From positions 1 to 15,076 of the forward strand of contig DAORSV010000039.1 of the NCBI GenBank assembly GCA_035443705.1: 15,076 nt of DNA. Reading direction: 5' to 3'. Numbering within the stretch: position 1 is the stretch's first letter; each line of letters opens with the position of its first letter. The notes beneath the pieces are model-generated. The model did no database searches. It worked only from the letters and a program-made list of their open reading frames with translations, and was not told where the DNA came from. This DNA comes from CADEGZ01 sp035443705 (GTDB lineage Bacteria; Pseudomonadota; Gammaproteobacteria; UBA6186; Azoamicaceae). Positions 1 through 6,604 of this stretch are shown here, in pieces. A program made the position numbers and the translations under genes.

Positions 1-10
1 TACTTTTGTG

Positions 11-39
11 TTTAACTGTAAGGTAACATGAGGTATAAT
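11..39 (+). promoter_or_regulatory. Putative sigma-70 promoter of orn
   Basis: A perfect -10 box TATAAT lies at 34-39. The sequence 17 bp upstream (TTTAAC, 11-16) is only a poor -35 match. Transcription would begin near position 46, leaving about 28 nt before the ATG at 74. The -10 is seen directly; promoter function is inferred. Confidence 0.5.
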
Positions 40-73
40 CAAATTCCTTTAATTTATGGCGATGAGAAGATTA

Positions 74-622
74 ATGAAACCAAACCCACTCCACCTCATT
101 TGGATCGATTTAGAAATGACAGGCCTTAATCCAGATGAAGACCGCATTATCGAAATTGCCACTGTCATTACCGATCGCAATTTAGAGATTATTGCTGAAG
201 GGCCTGTTTTTGCGATCGCGCAATCAGAAAAAAGACTGCTCGCCATGGATGAGTGGAATACCAAACAGCATACACGTTCAGGTTTGGTTGAACGCGTCCG
301 GAACAGCCCGATGAATGAAGAAGACGCAGAGGCGCAAACCTTGGAATTTATTATGCGTTTTGTGCCACCAAATCGCTCCCCGATGTGTGGCAATAGTATT
401 TGCCAAGATAGACGATTTTTATATCGACATATGCCAAAATTAGAACAATATTTTCATTATCGTAACTTGGATGTCAGCACGGTAAAAGAACTGGCAAAAC
501 ATTGGAAGCCAAGTATTGTCAAATTGTTTAAGAAAAAATCCATGCATCTTGCAATGGAAGATATCAAAGAGTCTATTGGGGAATTGCGGCATTATAGAGA
601 CACTTTTTTTCTGCTTGAATAA
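74..622 (+). CDS. orn: Oligoribonuclease (3'-5' exoribonuclease, DEDDh family)
   Basis: Orn degrades two- to five-nucleotide RNA fragments to mononucleotides in the cytoplasm, finishing mRNA decay and clearing pGpG. The 182-residue product matches the usual length of about 180. All DEDDh acidic and catalytic positions are visible: D12 and E14 in IDLEMTG, D112 in NSICQDRRFL, and H158 and D163 in SMHLAMEDI. The frame is open to ATGs at 56 and 62. I chose 74 because GAGAAG (64-69) precedes it and because E. coli Orn begins at the equivalent place. The usual NSIG reads NSIC here, a neutral-looking change. The gene converges with the ATPase gene on the other strand, with only 6 nt between the stop codons. 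Identification is secure from motifs and length. Confidence 0.96.
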   Translation: MKPNPLHLIWIDLEMTGLNPDEDRIIEIATVITDRNLEIIAEGPVFAIAQSEKRLLAMDEWNTKQHTRSGLVERVRNSPMNEEDAEAQTLEFIMRFVPPNRSPMCGNSICQDRRFLYRHMPKLEQYFHYRNLDVSTVKELAKHWKPSIVKLFKKKSMHLAMEDIKESIGELRHYRDTFFLLE

Positions 623-628
623 GGGAGA

Positions 629-1801
629 TCACAAAAAATCTTCTGCATTGTCACGCGTGATAAATACCGCTTCACTTGCTTGTGGGAAATTTTCGTAGAA
701 ATGTTGTAGTGCTTTTTCGTGTCGCGGCTCAGAACCATTCCAAGTGACTTGATATGGTACAATGGTTTTTCCGCGTACTGCAACAAAATCTACCTCACCT
801 TTGTGAAGTTCACTCCAATAGAATACTTGGTCATGCGTTTGTTTTAAACGTAAAAAGATCATCATCTCTAGACTTTTGCCCAAGTCACGATTCATCGTGT
901 TTGTTGTCGAAAATCGCATACCGGAATCAATAGGGTAATATTTTTTTTGTTTGCTGAGTTGTTTTTTTTCTGAGAATGCAAAATAATTGCAAGCAAAAAG
1001 CAAATAGGCGCTTTCACAAGCCTCGAGATAAGCTTTAACCGTATCTACTGTCAAACCTGTGACGGCGGCAATTTTTCTATAACTGAGTTCAGAGCCGCAG
1101 GTTTCAAATGCCATTTTAGCAACCTGTTTAATGGCATCTGGCGTGCGTGCGTGCACTCTTTTTAAAACATCTCTCAAAATAATATCGTTAAAGTATTCTT
1201 GCAGTAATTGATAAGGCTGATCGAATGTCAGTGGTCTTGGGAATCCCCCCGAAATTAAATAATCTTCGAGCGTTTTATTTGGAAATAATGCCTTAAATTC
1301 TGCAAACAAAAAAGGGAATAATTCAAGTGTTATATGGCGTCCGGTTAAGGCAGTTCCGAATTCACCACTCAAAAGACGTGAGTTAGAACCAGTCAAGATA
1401 AAGTGATTTTGCTTTGGGCGTTCGAGTTGCGTATGTATCCATTTTTCCCAATCTTGTACATTTTGTATTTCGTCAAAAAAGAAATAACATGGCTTTTCAG
1501 CGGGAATTTTATTTCGAGCGAGTGTTTTGATACGCGTTAAGAGTTTATGGTCAAGATCATTCATTAATCGTGGATCTTCAAAATTACAGTAGTAACATTG
1601 CGCCAGTGGAATATGGTAATGCTTTGGTAATTGCGAGAGTAATGTTGACTTCCCACAGCGGCGTACACCCTGGATAATCAATGCTAAATCGGCTTGTAGC
1701 GCTTTTGGTAATGCTAATTGTCTTGTTAGCCCAGATGGCGGTTCTGCATCCCAGAAGCTCCATTCGCTTAGGATTTCTAAAAGAGACTCATCAGAAAGCA
1801 T
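629..1801 (-). CDS. AAA family ATPase with C-terminal DUF4143 domain
   Basis: The 390-residue product has the layout of the AAA_14/DUF4143 family. Walker A GVRRCGKST is at 45-53, Walker B YFFFDE at 106-111, and the family motif LTGSNSRLLSGEFGTALTGR at 136-155. A winged-helix-like stretch (about 239-262) and a C-terminal nuclease-like region follow. In that region LExxI (312-316), GEVDFV (335-340) and PYQVTW (349-354) sit where PD-(D/E)XK enzymes keep catalytic residues, but the expected E-x-K reads Q-V-T, so nuclease activity is doubtful. Members are usually solitary, are common in bacteria and archaea with patchy distribution, and their function is not established. It has its own minus-strand promoter and a palindrome just upstream. 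It occupies the interval between orn and nnr where E. coli has queG, so it looks like an accessory insertion. Confidence 0.88.
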   Translation of the reverse strand: MLSDESLLEILSEWSFWDAEPPSGLTRQLALPKALQADLALIIQGVRRCGKSTLLSQLPKHYHIPLAQCYYCNFEDPRLMNDLDHKLLTRIKTLARNKIPAEKPCYFFFDEIQNVQDWEKWIHTQLERPKQNHFILTGSNSRLLSGEFGTALTGRHITLELFPFLFAEFKALFPNKTLEDYLISGGFPRPLTFDQPYQLLQEYFNDIILRDVLKRVHARTPDAIKQVAKMAFETCGSELSYRKIAAVTGLTVDTVKAYLEACESAYLLFACNYFAFSEKKQLSKQKKYYPIDSGMRFSTTNTMNRDLGKSLEMMIFLRLKQTHDQVFYWSELHKGEVDFVAVRGKTIVPYQVTWNGSEPRHEKALQHFYENFPQASEAVFITRDNAEDFL

Positions 1802-1839
1802 AAAAGATCGCCTAAAGGATTAGATTGGCAGTGGTGTCA

Positions 1840-1868
1840 AGTATACTCGACAAAAACTATTTTGTCAA
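1840..1868 (-). promoter_or_regulatory. Strong sigma-70 promoter of the AAA/DUF4143 gene
   Basis: Read on the minus strand, TTGACA (plus 1863-1868) is followed after exactly 17 bp by TATACT (plus 1840-1845). This is a perfect -35 and a 5/6 -10. Transcription would start near 1833, about 32 nt before the ATG at 1801. The -35 lies inside the 1858-1885 palindrome, so a protein bound there would compete with RNA polymerase. Confidence 0.75.
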
Positions 1869-1885
1869 CCTAAGTTGACAAAATA
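1858..1885. repeat. Perfect palindrome, candidate operator of the AAA/DUF4143 gene
   Basis: The left arm TATTTTGTCAAC (1858-1869) is perfectly complementary to the right arm GTTGACAAAATA (1874-1885), with CTAA between. It covers the -35 of the ATPase promoter. An extra half-site-like GACAAAA occurs at 1849-1855 within the promoter spacer. There is no T-tract or GC-rich stem, so it is not a usual terminator. A dimeric repressor site is the natural reading; the regulator is unknown. Confidence 0.6.
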
Positions 1886-1976
1886 CATATCTGTTTGATT
1901 TTAAACGATATTTTTTTACGCGAGCGCTAGCAAGCATTTTTTAAATATATGTTTAGCACTTTTGTTATCATGGGCG

Positions 1977-1997
1977 GATTTGACCCCATTACCTTTT
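1977..1997. repeat. Copy 1 of a GATTTGACCCC / CCCCATTACCTTT repeat
   Basis: GATTTGACCCC (1977-1987) runs into CCCCATTACCTTT (1984-1996). Both modules recur at 2782-2805 in the opposite order, as if each copy were a different cut from a tandem array with a unit of about 20 bp. This copy contains the stop codon of the 1989-2708 gene. Confidence 0.55.
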
Positions 1998-2708
1998 AGG
2001 ATCTGAGGAGGGTGCTGTGGGTGTATCAGATACAGGCGTTTGCTCTTTCGCTTCAGCTTGTCTTTTTTTCAAATACAGCATCGCGGGAGAAAAAAGCATT
2101 TTTATTGCTGTTTCTTTGTCTACTATTTTCTGAATTGAGCTTTCCTTATTTTTTGGAAAGTCCGCTTCAAGTCGTTTAATTGAATTTGCCAGCTCTTGAT
2201 ATTGTGCGTTAACAGATTTGGTGTTTATTTTTGGCTTGTTTATGTCCAGTTGTATTGATTTTGCAAATTCAACAGGGTCAAATAGTTTTTCGCCTCTAGC
2301 GATTTTTTCTTTCGCTTCCGCATCTGCTTCAGCAGCCCAATCTTCGTTTTCTTCTTCATTCATGGTCGATTCTTCTTTGTTTTTCGATTCTTTTTTGCTT
2401 GTGGATTCTTCTGATTTGGGTAAATCCTGAGAAAAATTTGTTTCCTGTGGATCTGGAGCATTTATATTTTCTGGCGTTATTTCCGTTTTTAGTTTTTCTA
2501 ATTCAGCCTTTTTAGTATCAATTAGTCTACAAAAAAGAATAAATTGAATGACTTCCTGTCCCAATTCGATGGGAAGGGAGTTCAGTTCATAAATATATCC
2601 TTTGGTTTCTAAAGTTTTTAAATGCTGTTTTGCTTGTTCAAGTAAATTGGTCGCATCGCGGATAGTGTTATCTATGTTCTGTTGCAATTGTTCTATTTCT
2701 GAGCTCAT
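1989..2708 (-). CDS. Hypothetical charged, coiled-coil-rich protein
   Basis: I do not recognise this 239-residue protein. Its first third (about 1-80) is a leucine- and glutamine-rich helix with heptad-like spacing, likely coiled coil. A highly acidic and Ser/Lys-rich linker with runs such as EESTSKKESKNKEE follows, then a second charged helical part. The tail is proline/serine-rich (TPTAPSSDPKR). There is no signal peptide, membrane segment or catalytic motif. The frame extends 3 codons upstream to an ATG at 2717, but AGGAG (plus 2718-2722) abuts that ATG and sits 9 nt before the ATG at 2708, so 2708 is preferred. It is bracketed by related repeats and lies on the same strand as the downstream ATPase gene, which has its own promoter. 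A secreted effector is possible in a Legionella-like host, but nothing in the sequence proves it. Confidence 0.65.
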   Translation of the reverse strand: MSSEIEQLQQNIDNTIRDATNLLEQAKQHLKTLETKGYIYELNSLPIELGQEVIQFILFCRLIDTKKAELEKLKTEITPENINAPDPQETNFSQDLPKSEESTSKKESKNKEESTMNEEENEDWAAEADAEAKEKIARGEKLFDPVEFAKSIQLDINKPKINTKSVNAQYQELANSIKRLEADFPKNKESSIQKIVDKETAIKMLFSPAMLYLKKRQAEAKEQTPVSDTPTAPSSDPKR

Positions 2709-2722
2709 AACGGCCATCTCCT

Positions 2723-2737
2723 AATAATCGGATTATT
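2723..2737. repeat. Short palindrome next to the ribosome binding site of the hypothetical gene
   Basis: AATAATC (2723-2729) and GATTATT (2731-2737) are perfect inverted arms of 7 bp around one base, directly upstream of the AGGAG site serving the 1989-2708 gene. It could be a small operator or chance in AT-rich DNA. No good promoter was identified next to it. Confidence 0.25.
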
Positions 2738-2781
2738 GATATAGATATTCGGCCTACTGAGGAATTACTTTAACCCCATGG

Positions 2782-2805
2782 CCCCATTGCCTTTGATTTG
2801 ACCCC
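2782..2805. repeat. Copy 2 of the CCCCATTGCCTTT / GATTTGACCCC repeat
   Basis: CCCCATTGCCTTT (2782-2794) is followed directly by GATTTGACCCC (2795-2805). The first module differs at one base from 1984-1996, and the second is identical to 1977-1987. A further TTTAACCCCATGGCCCC stretch just upstream (2769-2785) resembles a degraded unit. The repeat separates the hypothetical gene from the nnr remnant and may mark a rearrangement boundary. Confidence 0.55.
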
Positions 2806-2860
2806 TTCGTCTCGACTCGATATCCTAGGGCAAATCACCGAGCACCAAAGGGATCTAAAC

Positions 2861-3166
2861 ATGAGTCAATCGGATTTCAGAACGCTGGCTTTAGAAGCCT
2901 GCCGTCAACCCTTGCACCCCCGGGCACGCGATGCCCATAAAGGTGACTTTGGACATGTATTAATTGTCGGGGGTGACTATGGCATGGGTGGCGCCTGTTG
3001 TTTGGCAGGAGAAGCGGCCTTAGTGGCACAAGGCCTTTCGTTGTTAGATGCCGCACGTTTGGGCGTTGTCGCACATGCTACAGCAGGTGATAAAGCCAGC
3101 ACACGTGGTGAGCGCGGGATCCTTGCGCGCGATTTATTCGAAGGACTTCGGACGTGCTTGAACTAA
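2861..3166 (+). pseudogene. nnr: nnr remnant: NAD(P)HX dehydratase domain with central deletion
   Basis: Nnr repairs damaged NAD(P)HX using an N-terminal epimerase and a C-terminal ADP-dependent dehydratase (carbohydrate-kinase fold). Only 101 residues remain. The start of the dehydratase domain is clear (HKGDFGHVLIVGGD, then YGMGG and LAGEAAL), and so is its end (GLSLLDAARLGVVAHATAGD, then GERGILARDLFEGL). They are joined in frame near 3020-3032. In E. coli Nnr these parts are about 170 residues apart. The missing middle carries the N-A-D, T-P-H-P-G-E and G-S/M-G-D motifs, and the epimerase domain is absent, so activity is not expected. An AAAGGGA site (2847-2853) precedes the ATG, so the fragment may still be translated. 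The frame is open upstream to 2798. The last 13 bases overlap tsaE, which may depend on this frame for coupling. Its GC-rich codons contrast with AT-rich tsaE. Confidence 0.82.
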
Positions 3167-3618
3167 GCGCATCAGAGACAGAATCAACGATTATTTTGCC
3201 AGATGCCCTTGCGACAGAAGCGTTTGGTAAACAACTTGCCGCAATCGTTAAACCACCCACTGTGATTTTTTTAGAAGGAGAATTAGGTGCGGGCAAAACA
3301 ACGCTTGTTCGCGGATTTCTAAGGGGTTTCGGATATCAAGATTCTGTAAAAAGCCCAACATTTACATTGGTTGAACCGTATCAATTTGAAACATGCAGGA
3401 TTTATCATTTTGATTTGTATCGTTTGAATGATCCCGAAGAATTAGAATTAATGGGGGTTCGAGATTATTTTACCGAAGATGCCATTATTTTGGTGGAATG
3501 GCCCGAACGGGGTTTAGGATTTTTACCTAAAGCAGATTTGATTTTAGAATTAAGTTTAATCCCTGAAGGCAGGGGCTTAAAAATTAAAAAATTAATAAAA
3601 AGAGATAAATCAAAATGA
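3154..3618 (+). CDS. tsaE: tRNA threonylcarbamoyladenosine biosynthesis ATPase TsaE
   Basis: TsaE works with TsaB and TsaD to transfer threonylcarbamoyl to A37 of ANN-decoding tRNAs. The 154-residue product is of normal length. Walker A reads EGELGAGKTT (41-50), followed by the family motifs SPTF (67-70), HFDLYR (85-90) and VEWPERG (114-120). The start is GTG at 3154, with AAGGA (3141-3145) upstream; no ATG gives a full-length product. Its start lies inside the nnr remnant, and its stop overlaps the mutL start (ATGA), so the three are probably cotranscribed and coupled. In E. coli amiB lies between tsaE and mutL; it is absent here. The lysine-rich end reflects AT-rich codons. Confidence 0.95.
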   Translation: MLELSASETESTIILPDALATEAFGKQLAAIVKPPTVIFLEGELGAGKTTLVRGFLRGFGYQDSVKSPTFTLVEPYQFETCRIYHFDLYRLNDPEELELMGVRDYFTEDAIILVEWPERGLGFLPKADLILELSLIPEGRGLKIKKLIKRDKSK

Positions 3619-5297
3619 TCGTAGAAGAAAAATTAGAAAAAAATTCAGAGCGAAAGTTAGAACAAAAACGCATTCATCAATTGCCTGTACATTTAGCGAA
3701 TCAGATTGCAGCGGGTGAAGTGGTCGAACGACCTGCATCAGTGCTGAAAGAATTGTTAGAAAACAGTTTGGATGCAAAAAGCACCGAGATCGAAATTACG
3801 ATTGAACGCGGCGGTACAAAATTAATTCAAGTGCAAGACAATGGGTTAGGTATTTGTAAAGAAGATTTACCGCTGGCTATTGCATCGCATGCAACCAGTA
3901 AAATTGCCAGTTTGTCGGATTTAGAAGGTGTAAAATCTTATGGGTTTCGCGGAGAAGCATTAGCAAGCATTAGTTCGGTATCACGTTTAGAATTGATTTC
4001 TGCGGTTGAAGAACAATCTTGTGGATGGTCTATTCAATTAGAGGGTCGCGATAAACCGCCGAGCTTACAGCCTGTTGCAAAACGCCCAGGCACTTTAATT
4101 GCAGTTCGCGATCTTTTTTATAATACGCCTGCGCGACGTAAATTTTTAAAGTCGGAAAAAACAGAAGCGGCGTATTTAGAAGAAATATTTAAACGTATTG
4201 CTTTAAGTCAACCGGCGGTGGCTTTTAAGTTTCAACAGAATGATGGCGTACAAAAACGGTTACCAATATGTCGGAGTTTAGAAGCACATATTCGACGTGT
4301 GGCGCAGTTATGTGGCAAACGTTTTGTTGAAGAGGCTTATTATATTGAAGCAGAAGCAAATGGTTTAAAATTAACAGGCTGGTTAGGTTCTGAAAACACG
4401 ATGCGTAGCCAAGCAGATTTACAATATTTTTATGTTAATGGCCGAATTGTGCGCGACAAAATTGTGATGCACGCTGTGCGACAAGCGTATCAGTCTATCA
4501 ATTCTTTAGGTCGATTCCCAGCGTATGTATTGTATTTTGAATGTGATGCGACTGCAGTGGATGTTAATGTGCATCCTACAAAGCACGAGGTGCGTTTTAG
4601 AGAGGCTCGTACAGTACATGCTTTTTTATCTTATGCAATACAAGAAGGTTTAAAGCAAGGAAATCCCAATAAGATCGGTGAGGATGCAAAATTTCTCCTA
4701 ACTCCCGTTTTTCAAAGGAGAGAACAGGCCGATATCGATATGGATGTGAATGCGAATGTCCAGCAGTCGAAGCTAGATAAACCACAGTTTCTTTTTAAGG
4801 GCGAATTTTTGTGGCTTGAGAATGCACAAGGGGGAATGATTGTTGATGTAAAAGCAGCGTATCGTGTTTATCTGAGACAGATATTACGGAAAGAATATCA
4901 GGCAGGCGGGATAACGCAACGCCCTTTGCTGATGCCAAAATCGATTAGAATTGCTAATGGCATAACGTTTGAATCTGGCGCTTTGGATTGGGGGCGTTTG
5001 GGTTTTGAATTAACAGGTGGGGGTCATAATTTAGTTTTGGTACGCTCAGTTCCAAGGGTGTTGGGTTCAGAAATAGAAAATTTACATGTCCTGTTAAACA
5101 AATTATTATCACTGACGATAGTAGATCACTGTATAGAGTTACTGGCTGACATGGTTATTCAAAATCAAATATTAATGGAGGATGCGCATCAAGCGTTGTT
5201 GCTAGAACTTAAAAATACTGGCTTTTTGTATGGGAATGAAAAAAAACCGTTTTATAAACAGCTGACCTTGGAACAATTTCGATCGCTCTTTTTTTAA
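3615..5297 (+). CDS. mutL: DNA mismatch repair protein MutL
   Basis: MutL couples mismatch recognition by MutS to strand incision and helicase loading. The N-terminal GHKL ATPase is complete: NQIAAGEVVERPASVLKEL begins at 29, with E46 and N50 at the catalytic and Mg-binding positions, then DNGLGI, ATSKI and GFRGEALASI. The transducer region carries FYVNGRIVRD and VDVNVHPTKHEVRF. The C-terminal dimerisation domain follows a linker at about 340-390. The endonuclease motif D-Q-H-A-x2-E-x4-E is degenerate here: VDVKAAYRV at 410-418 keeps only the frame of V-D-x-x-A-A. The usual distal C-H-x-R/P motif is replaced near the C-terminus by YGNEKKPFYKQLT. The product, 560 residues, has about 17 extra charged residues before the usual start. 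Its ATG overlaps the tsaE stop by 4 nt. Confidence 0.96.
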   Translation: MIVEEKLEKNSERKLEQKRIHQLPVHLANQIAAGEVVERPASVLKELLENSLDAKSTEIEITIERGGTKLIQVQDNGLGICKEDLPLAIASHATSKIASLSDLEGVKSYGFRGEALASISSVSRLELISAVEEQSCGWSIQLEGRDKPPSLQPVAKRPGTLIAVRDLFYNTPARRKFLKSEKTEAAYLEEIFKRIALSQPAVAFKFQQNDGVQKRLPICRSLEAHIRRVAQLCGKRFVEEAYYIEAEANGLKLTGWLGSENTMRSQADLQYFYVNGRIVRDKIVMHAVRQAYQSINSLGRFPAYVLYFECDATAVDVNVHPTKHEVRFREARTVHAFLSYAIQEGLKQGNPNKIGEDAKFLLTPVFQRREQADIDMDVNANVQQSKLDKPQFLFKGEFLWLENAQGGMIVDVKAAYRVYLRQILRKEYQAGGITQRPLLMPKSIRIANGITFESGALDWGRLGFELTGGGHNLVLVRSVPRVLGSEIENLHVLLNKLLSLTIVDHCIELLADMVIQNQILMEDAHQALLLELKNTGFLYGNEKKPFYKQLTLEQFRSLFF

Positions 5298-5337
5298 ATT
5301 TTTTAAAAAGATGCTCGTTTTTTTAATCTAAGCTCGG

Positions 5338-5343
5338 TATACT
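5338..5343 (+). promoter_or_regulatory. Possible -10 box upstream of the small ORF and miaA
   Basis: TATACT at 5338-5343 lies in the 99-bp AT-rich gap after mutL, about 54 nt before the small ORF. No good -35 is found 16-18 bp upstream (best candidates around TCGTTT, 5315-5320). It would restart transcription ahead of miaA-hfq-hflX, but transcripts from mutL could also read through. Confidence 0.4.
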
Positions 5344-5396
5344 GCCGATGACTCAATGAGACCATGTGTTATAAAAGCGTTTAAGGAGTTGAAAAT

Positions 5397-5600
5397 ATGA
5401 CAATCTTAATGCCGTTTATAGGTCGAAAAAAACCTGTAGACAATGTCATCCATGCCAAAGGTGCTTTTCTTAGTCATGGTTCAGTTATTAGCTTAAGTGA
5501 TGGCAAAGATAGAAAAATTAAAAAACAATTGGCGAATTGCATGAAAGAAATTCAACAATTAATGAAAACATCCTCCCTGCGAACGAAAGAGAAACTTTAA
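5397..5600 (+). CDS. Small protein of unknown function upstream of and overlapping miaA
   Basis: This 67-residue ORF has a strong AAGGAG site followed by an ATG at normal distance, better initiation signals than miaA itself. I recognise no family. The sequence starts MTILMPFIGRKK, is lysine-rich and has no membrane segment. It overlaps the miaA frame by 64 nt (5537-5600) in a different phase. No canonical slippery heptamer was found in the overlap. It may be a genuine small protein, a translated leader that delivers ribosomes to the weakly initiated miaA, or a by-product of an error in the miaA start region. Confidence 0.5.
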   Translation: MTILMPFIGRKKPVDNVIHAKGAFLSHGSVISLSDGKDRKIKKQLANCMKEIQQLMKTSSLRTKEKL

Positions 5601-6556
5601 TTTCCTCAATACTTTTTAATAACAGCAAAACCGCGAAACCCCCAGCCATTTTTTTAATGGGGCCAACAGCTGCTGGGAAATCAGAATTTGCTATTGAACT
5701 GGCTCATAAAATACCCGTTGAAATCATTAGTGTTGATTCCGCAATGGTTTATCGGGGGATGAATATTGGTACCGGCAAGCCAAGTTTGACGGAGATGCAG
5801 GGGATACCTCATCACCTGATTGATATACGTGATCCTTGTGAAACCTATTCCGCTGCAGAATTTGCAAAAGACGCAACGCAGTTGATTGCTGAGATTAGCG
5901 AACGGGGTCGTATCCCATTATTAGTGGGTGGAACAATGCTTTATTTTCGCGCCTTGCAGCAGGGGTTATCACATCTGCCTTCAGCCGATCCCAAGACACG
6001 AGCCAGCCTGTTAGAAGAGGGACAAAGAATAGGTTGGGATGCCATGCACCAACATTTAGCGAGGATTGATCCCGAGAGCGCAGCACGTATTCACCCTAAT
6101 GATCCTCAACGCATTCAACGTGCTTTGGAGGTATATGCAATAACAGGGCAGCCTATGTCTAGCTTTTTTGGTGTACAAAAGACAGAGGAAGCCAGAAAAA
6201 ATTATGAAATACATGCTTTTGCACTCGCTCCCAACGATCGTGCGCTGCTTCATCAAAACATAGAACAACGCTTTCATCGGATGCTAGCGTTGGGATTGGT
6301 GGCGGAGGTAGATGCTTTATTTAAGCGCGGCGACTTGAATAGCAATATGCCATCGATGCGTGCAGTAGGGTATCGCCAAGTCTGGAAATATTTAGAAGGA
6401 GAATACACTTCTGATGAGATTATTTATAGGGCGATTGTGGCAACGCGGCAATTGGCGAAACGACAATTAACTTGGTTGAGAAGCTTATCTGATATCACTT
6501 GGCTCTCAAATACCCGTTTAGCTTCTTTGTCGACCGTGATACACTGCGTTTCTTAA
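5537..6556 (+). CDS. miaA: tRNA dimethylallyltransferase MiaA
   Basis: MiaA transfers a dimethylallyl group to N6 of A37 in UNN-decoding tRNAs, the first step of ms2i6A synthesis. The phosphate-binding loop GPTAAGKS is at 42-49. Family motifs follow: ISVDSAMVYRGMNIGTGKP, LIDIRDPCETYSAAEF, LVGGTMLYF, HPNDPQRIQRALEVY and AVGYRQVW. The body aligns with E. coli MiaA throughout. The frame has no ATG before the loop, and the only upstream canonical start is TTG at 5537, which has no clear Shine-Dalgarno. It would give an N-terminal tail about 25 residues longer than usual. A rarer start (ATT 5558, ATC 5570) or coupling to the overlapping small ORF is possible. The gene is followed by hfq, as in most gammaproteobacteria. 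Confidence 0.94.
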   Translation: MHERNSTINENILPANERETLISSILFNNSKTAKPPAIFLMGPTAAGKSEFAIELAHKIPVEIISVDSAMVYRGMNIGTGKPSLTEMQGIPHHLIDIRDPCETYSAAEFAKDATQLIAEISERGRIPLLVGGTMLYFRALQQGLSHLPSADPKTRASLLEEGQRIGWDAMHQHLARIDPESAARIHPNDPQRIQRALEVYAITGQPMSSFFGVQKTEEARKNYEIHAFALAPNDRALLHQNIEQRFHRMLALGLVAEVDALFKRGDLNSNMPSMRAVGYRQVWKYLEGEYTSDEIIYRAIVATRQLAKRQLTWLRSLSDITWLSNTRLASLSTVIHCVS

Positions 6557-6604
6557 GGGGAGTTTAGGTGGAATAGCCACAATAACATCATGGAGAAAAT
6601 AAAT

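Noticed and set aside
49..393. Open frame on the minus strand within orn
   Set aside because: It lies opposite the well-supported orn frame and encodes no recognisable motif.
592..786. Minus-strand frame across the orn/ATPase junction
   Set aside because: It overlaps the 3' ends of both real genes in another phase and has no initiation signal or motif.
1921..1945. GCGAGCGCTAGCAAGC followed by T-run as a terminator
   Set aside because: The arms do not pair beyond a short self-complementary core. The T-run is on the plus strand, where no gene ends, so it cannot serve the minus-strand genes.
5290..5312. AT-only inverted repeat CTTTTTTT/AAAAAG at the mutL end as a terminator
   Set aside because: The stem has almost no GC pairs and no clean T-tract after it, so it is more likely AT-rich composition.
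5537..5600. Programmed -1 frameshift joining the small ORF to miaA
   Set aside because: No slippery heptamer in the correct phase was found in the overlap, and the small ORF is not homologous to MiaA.
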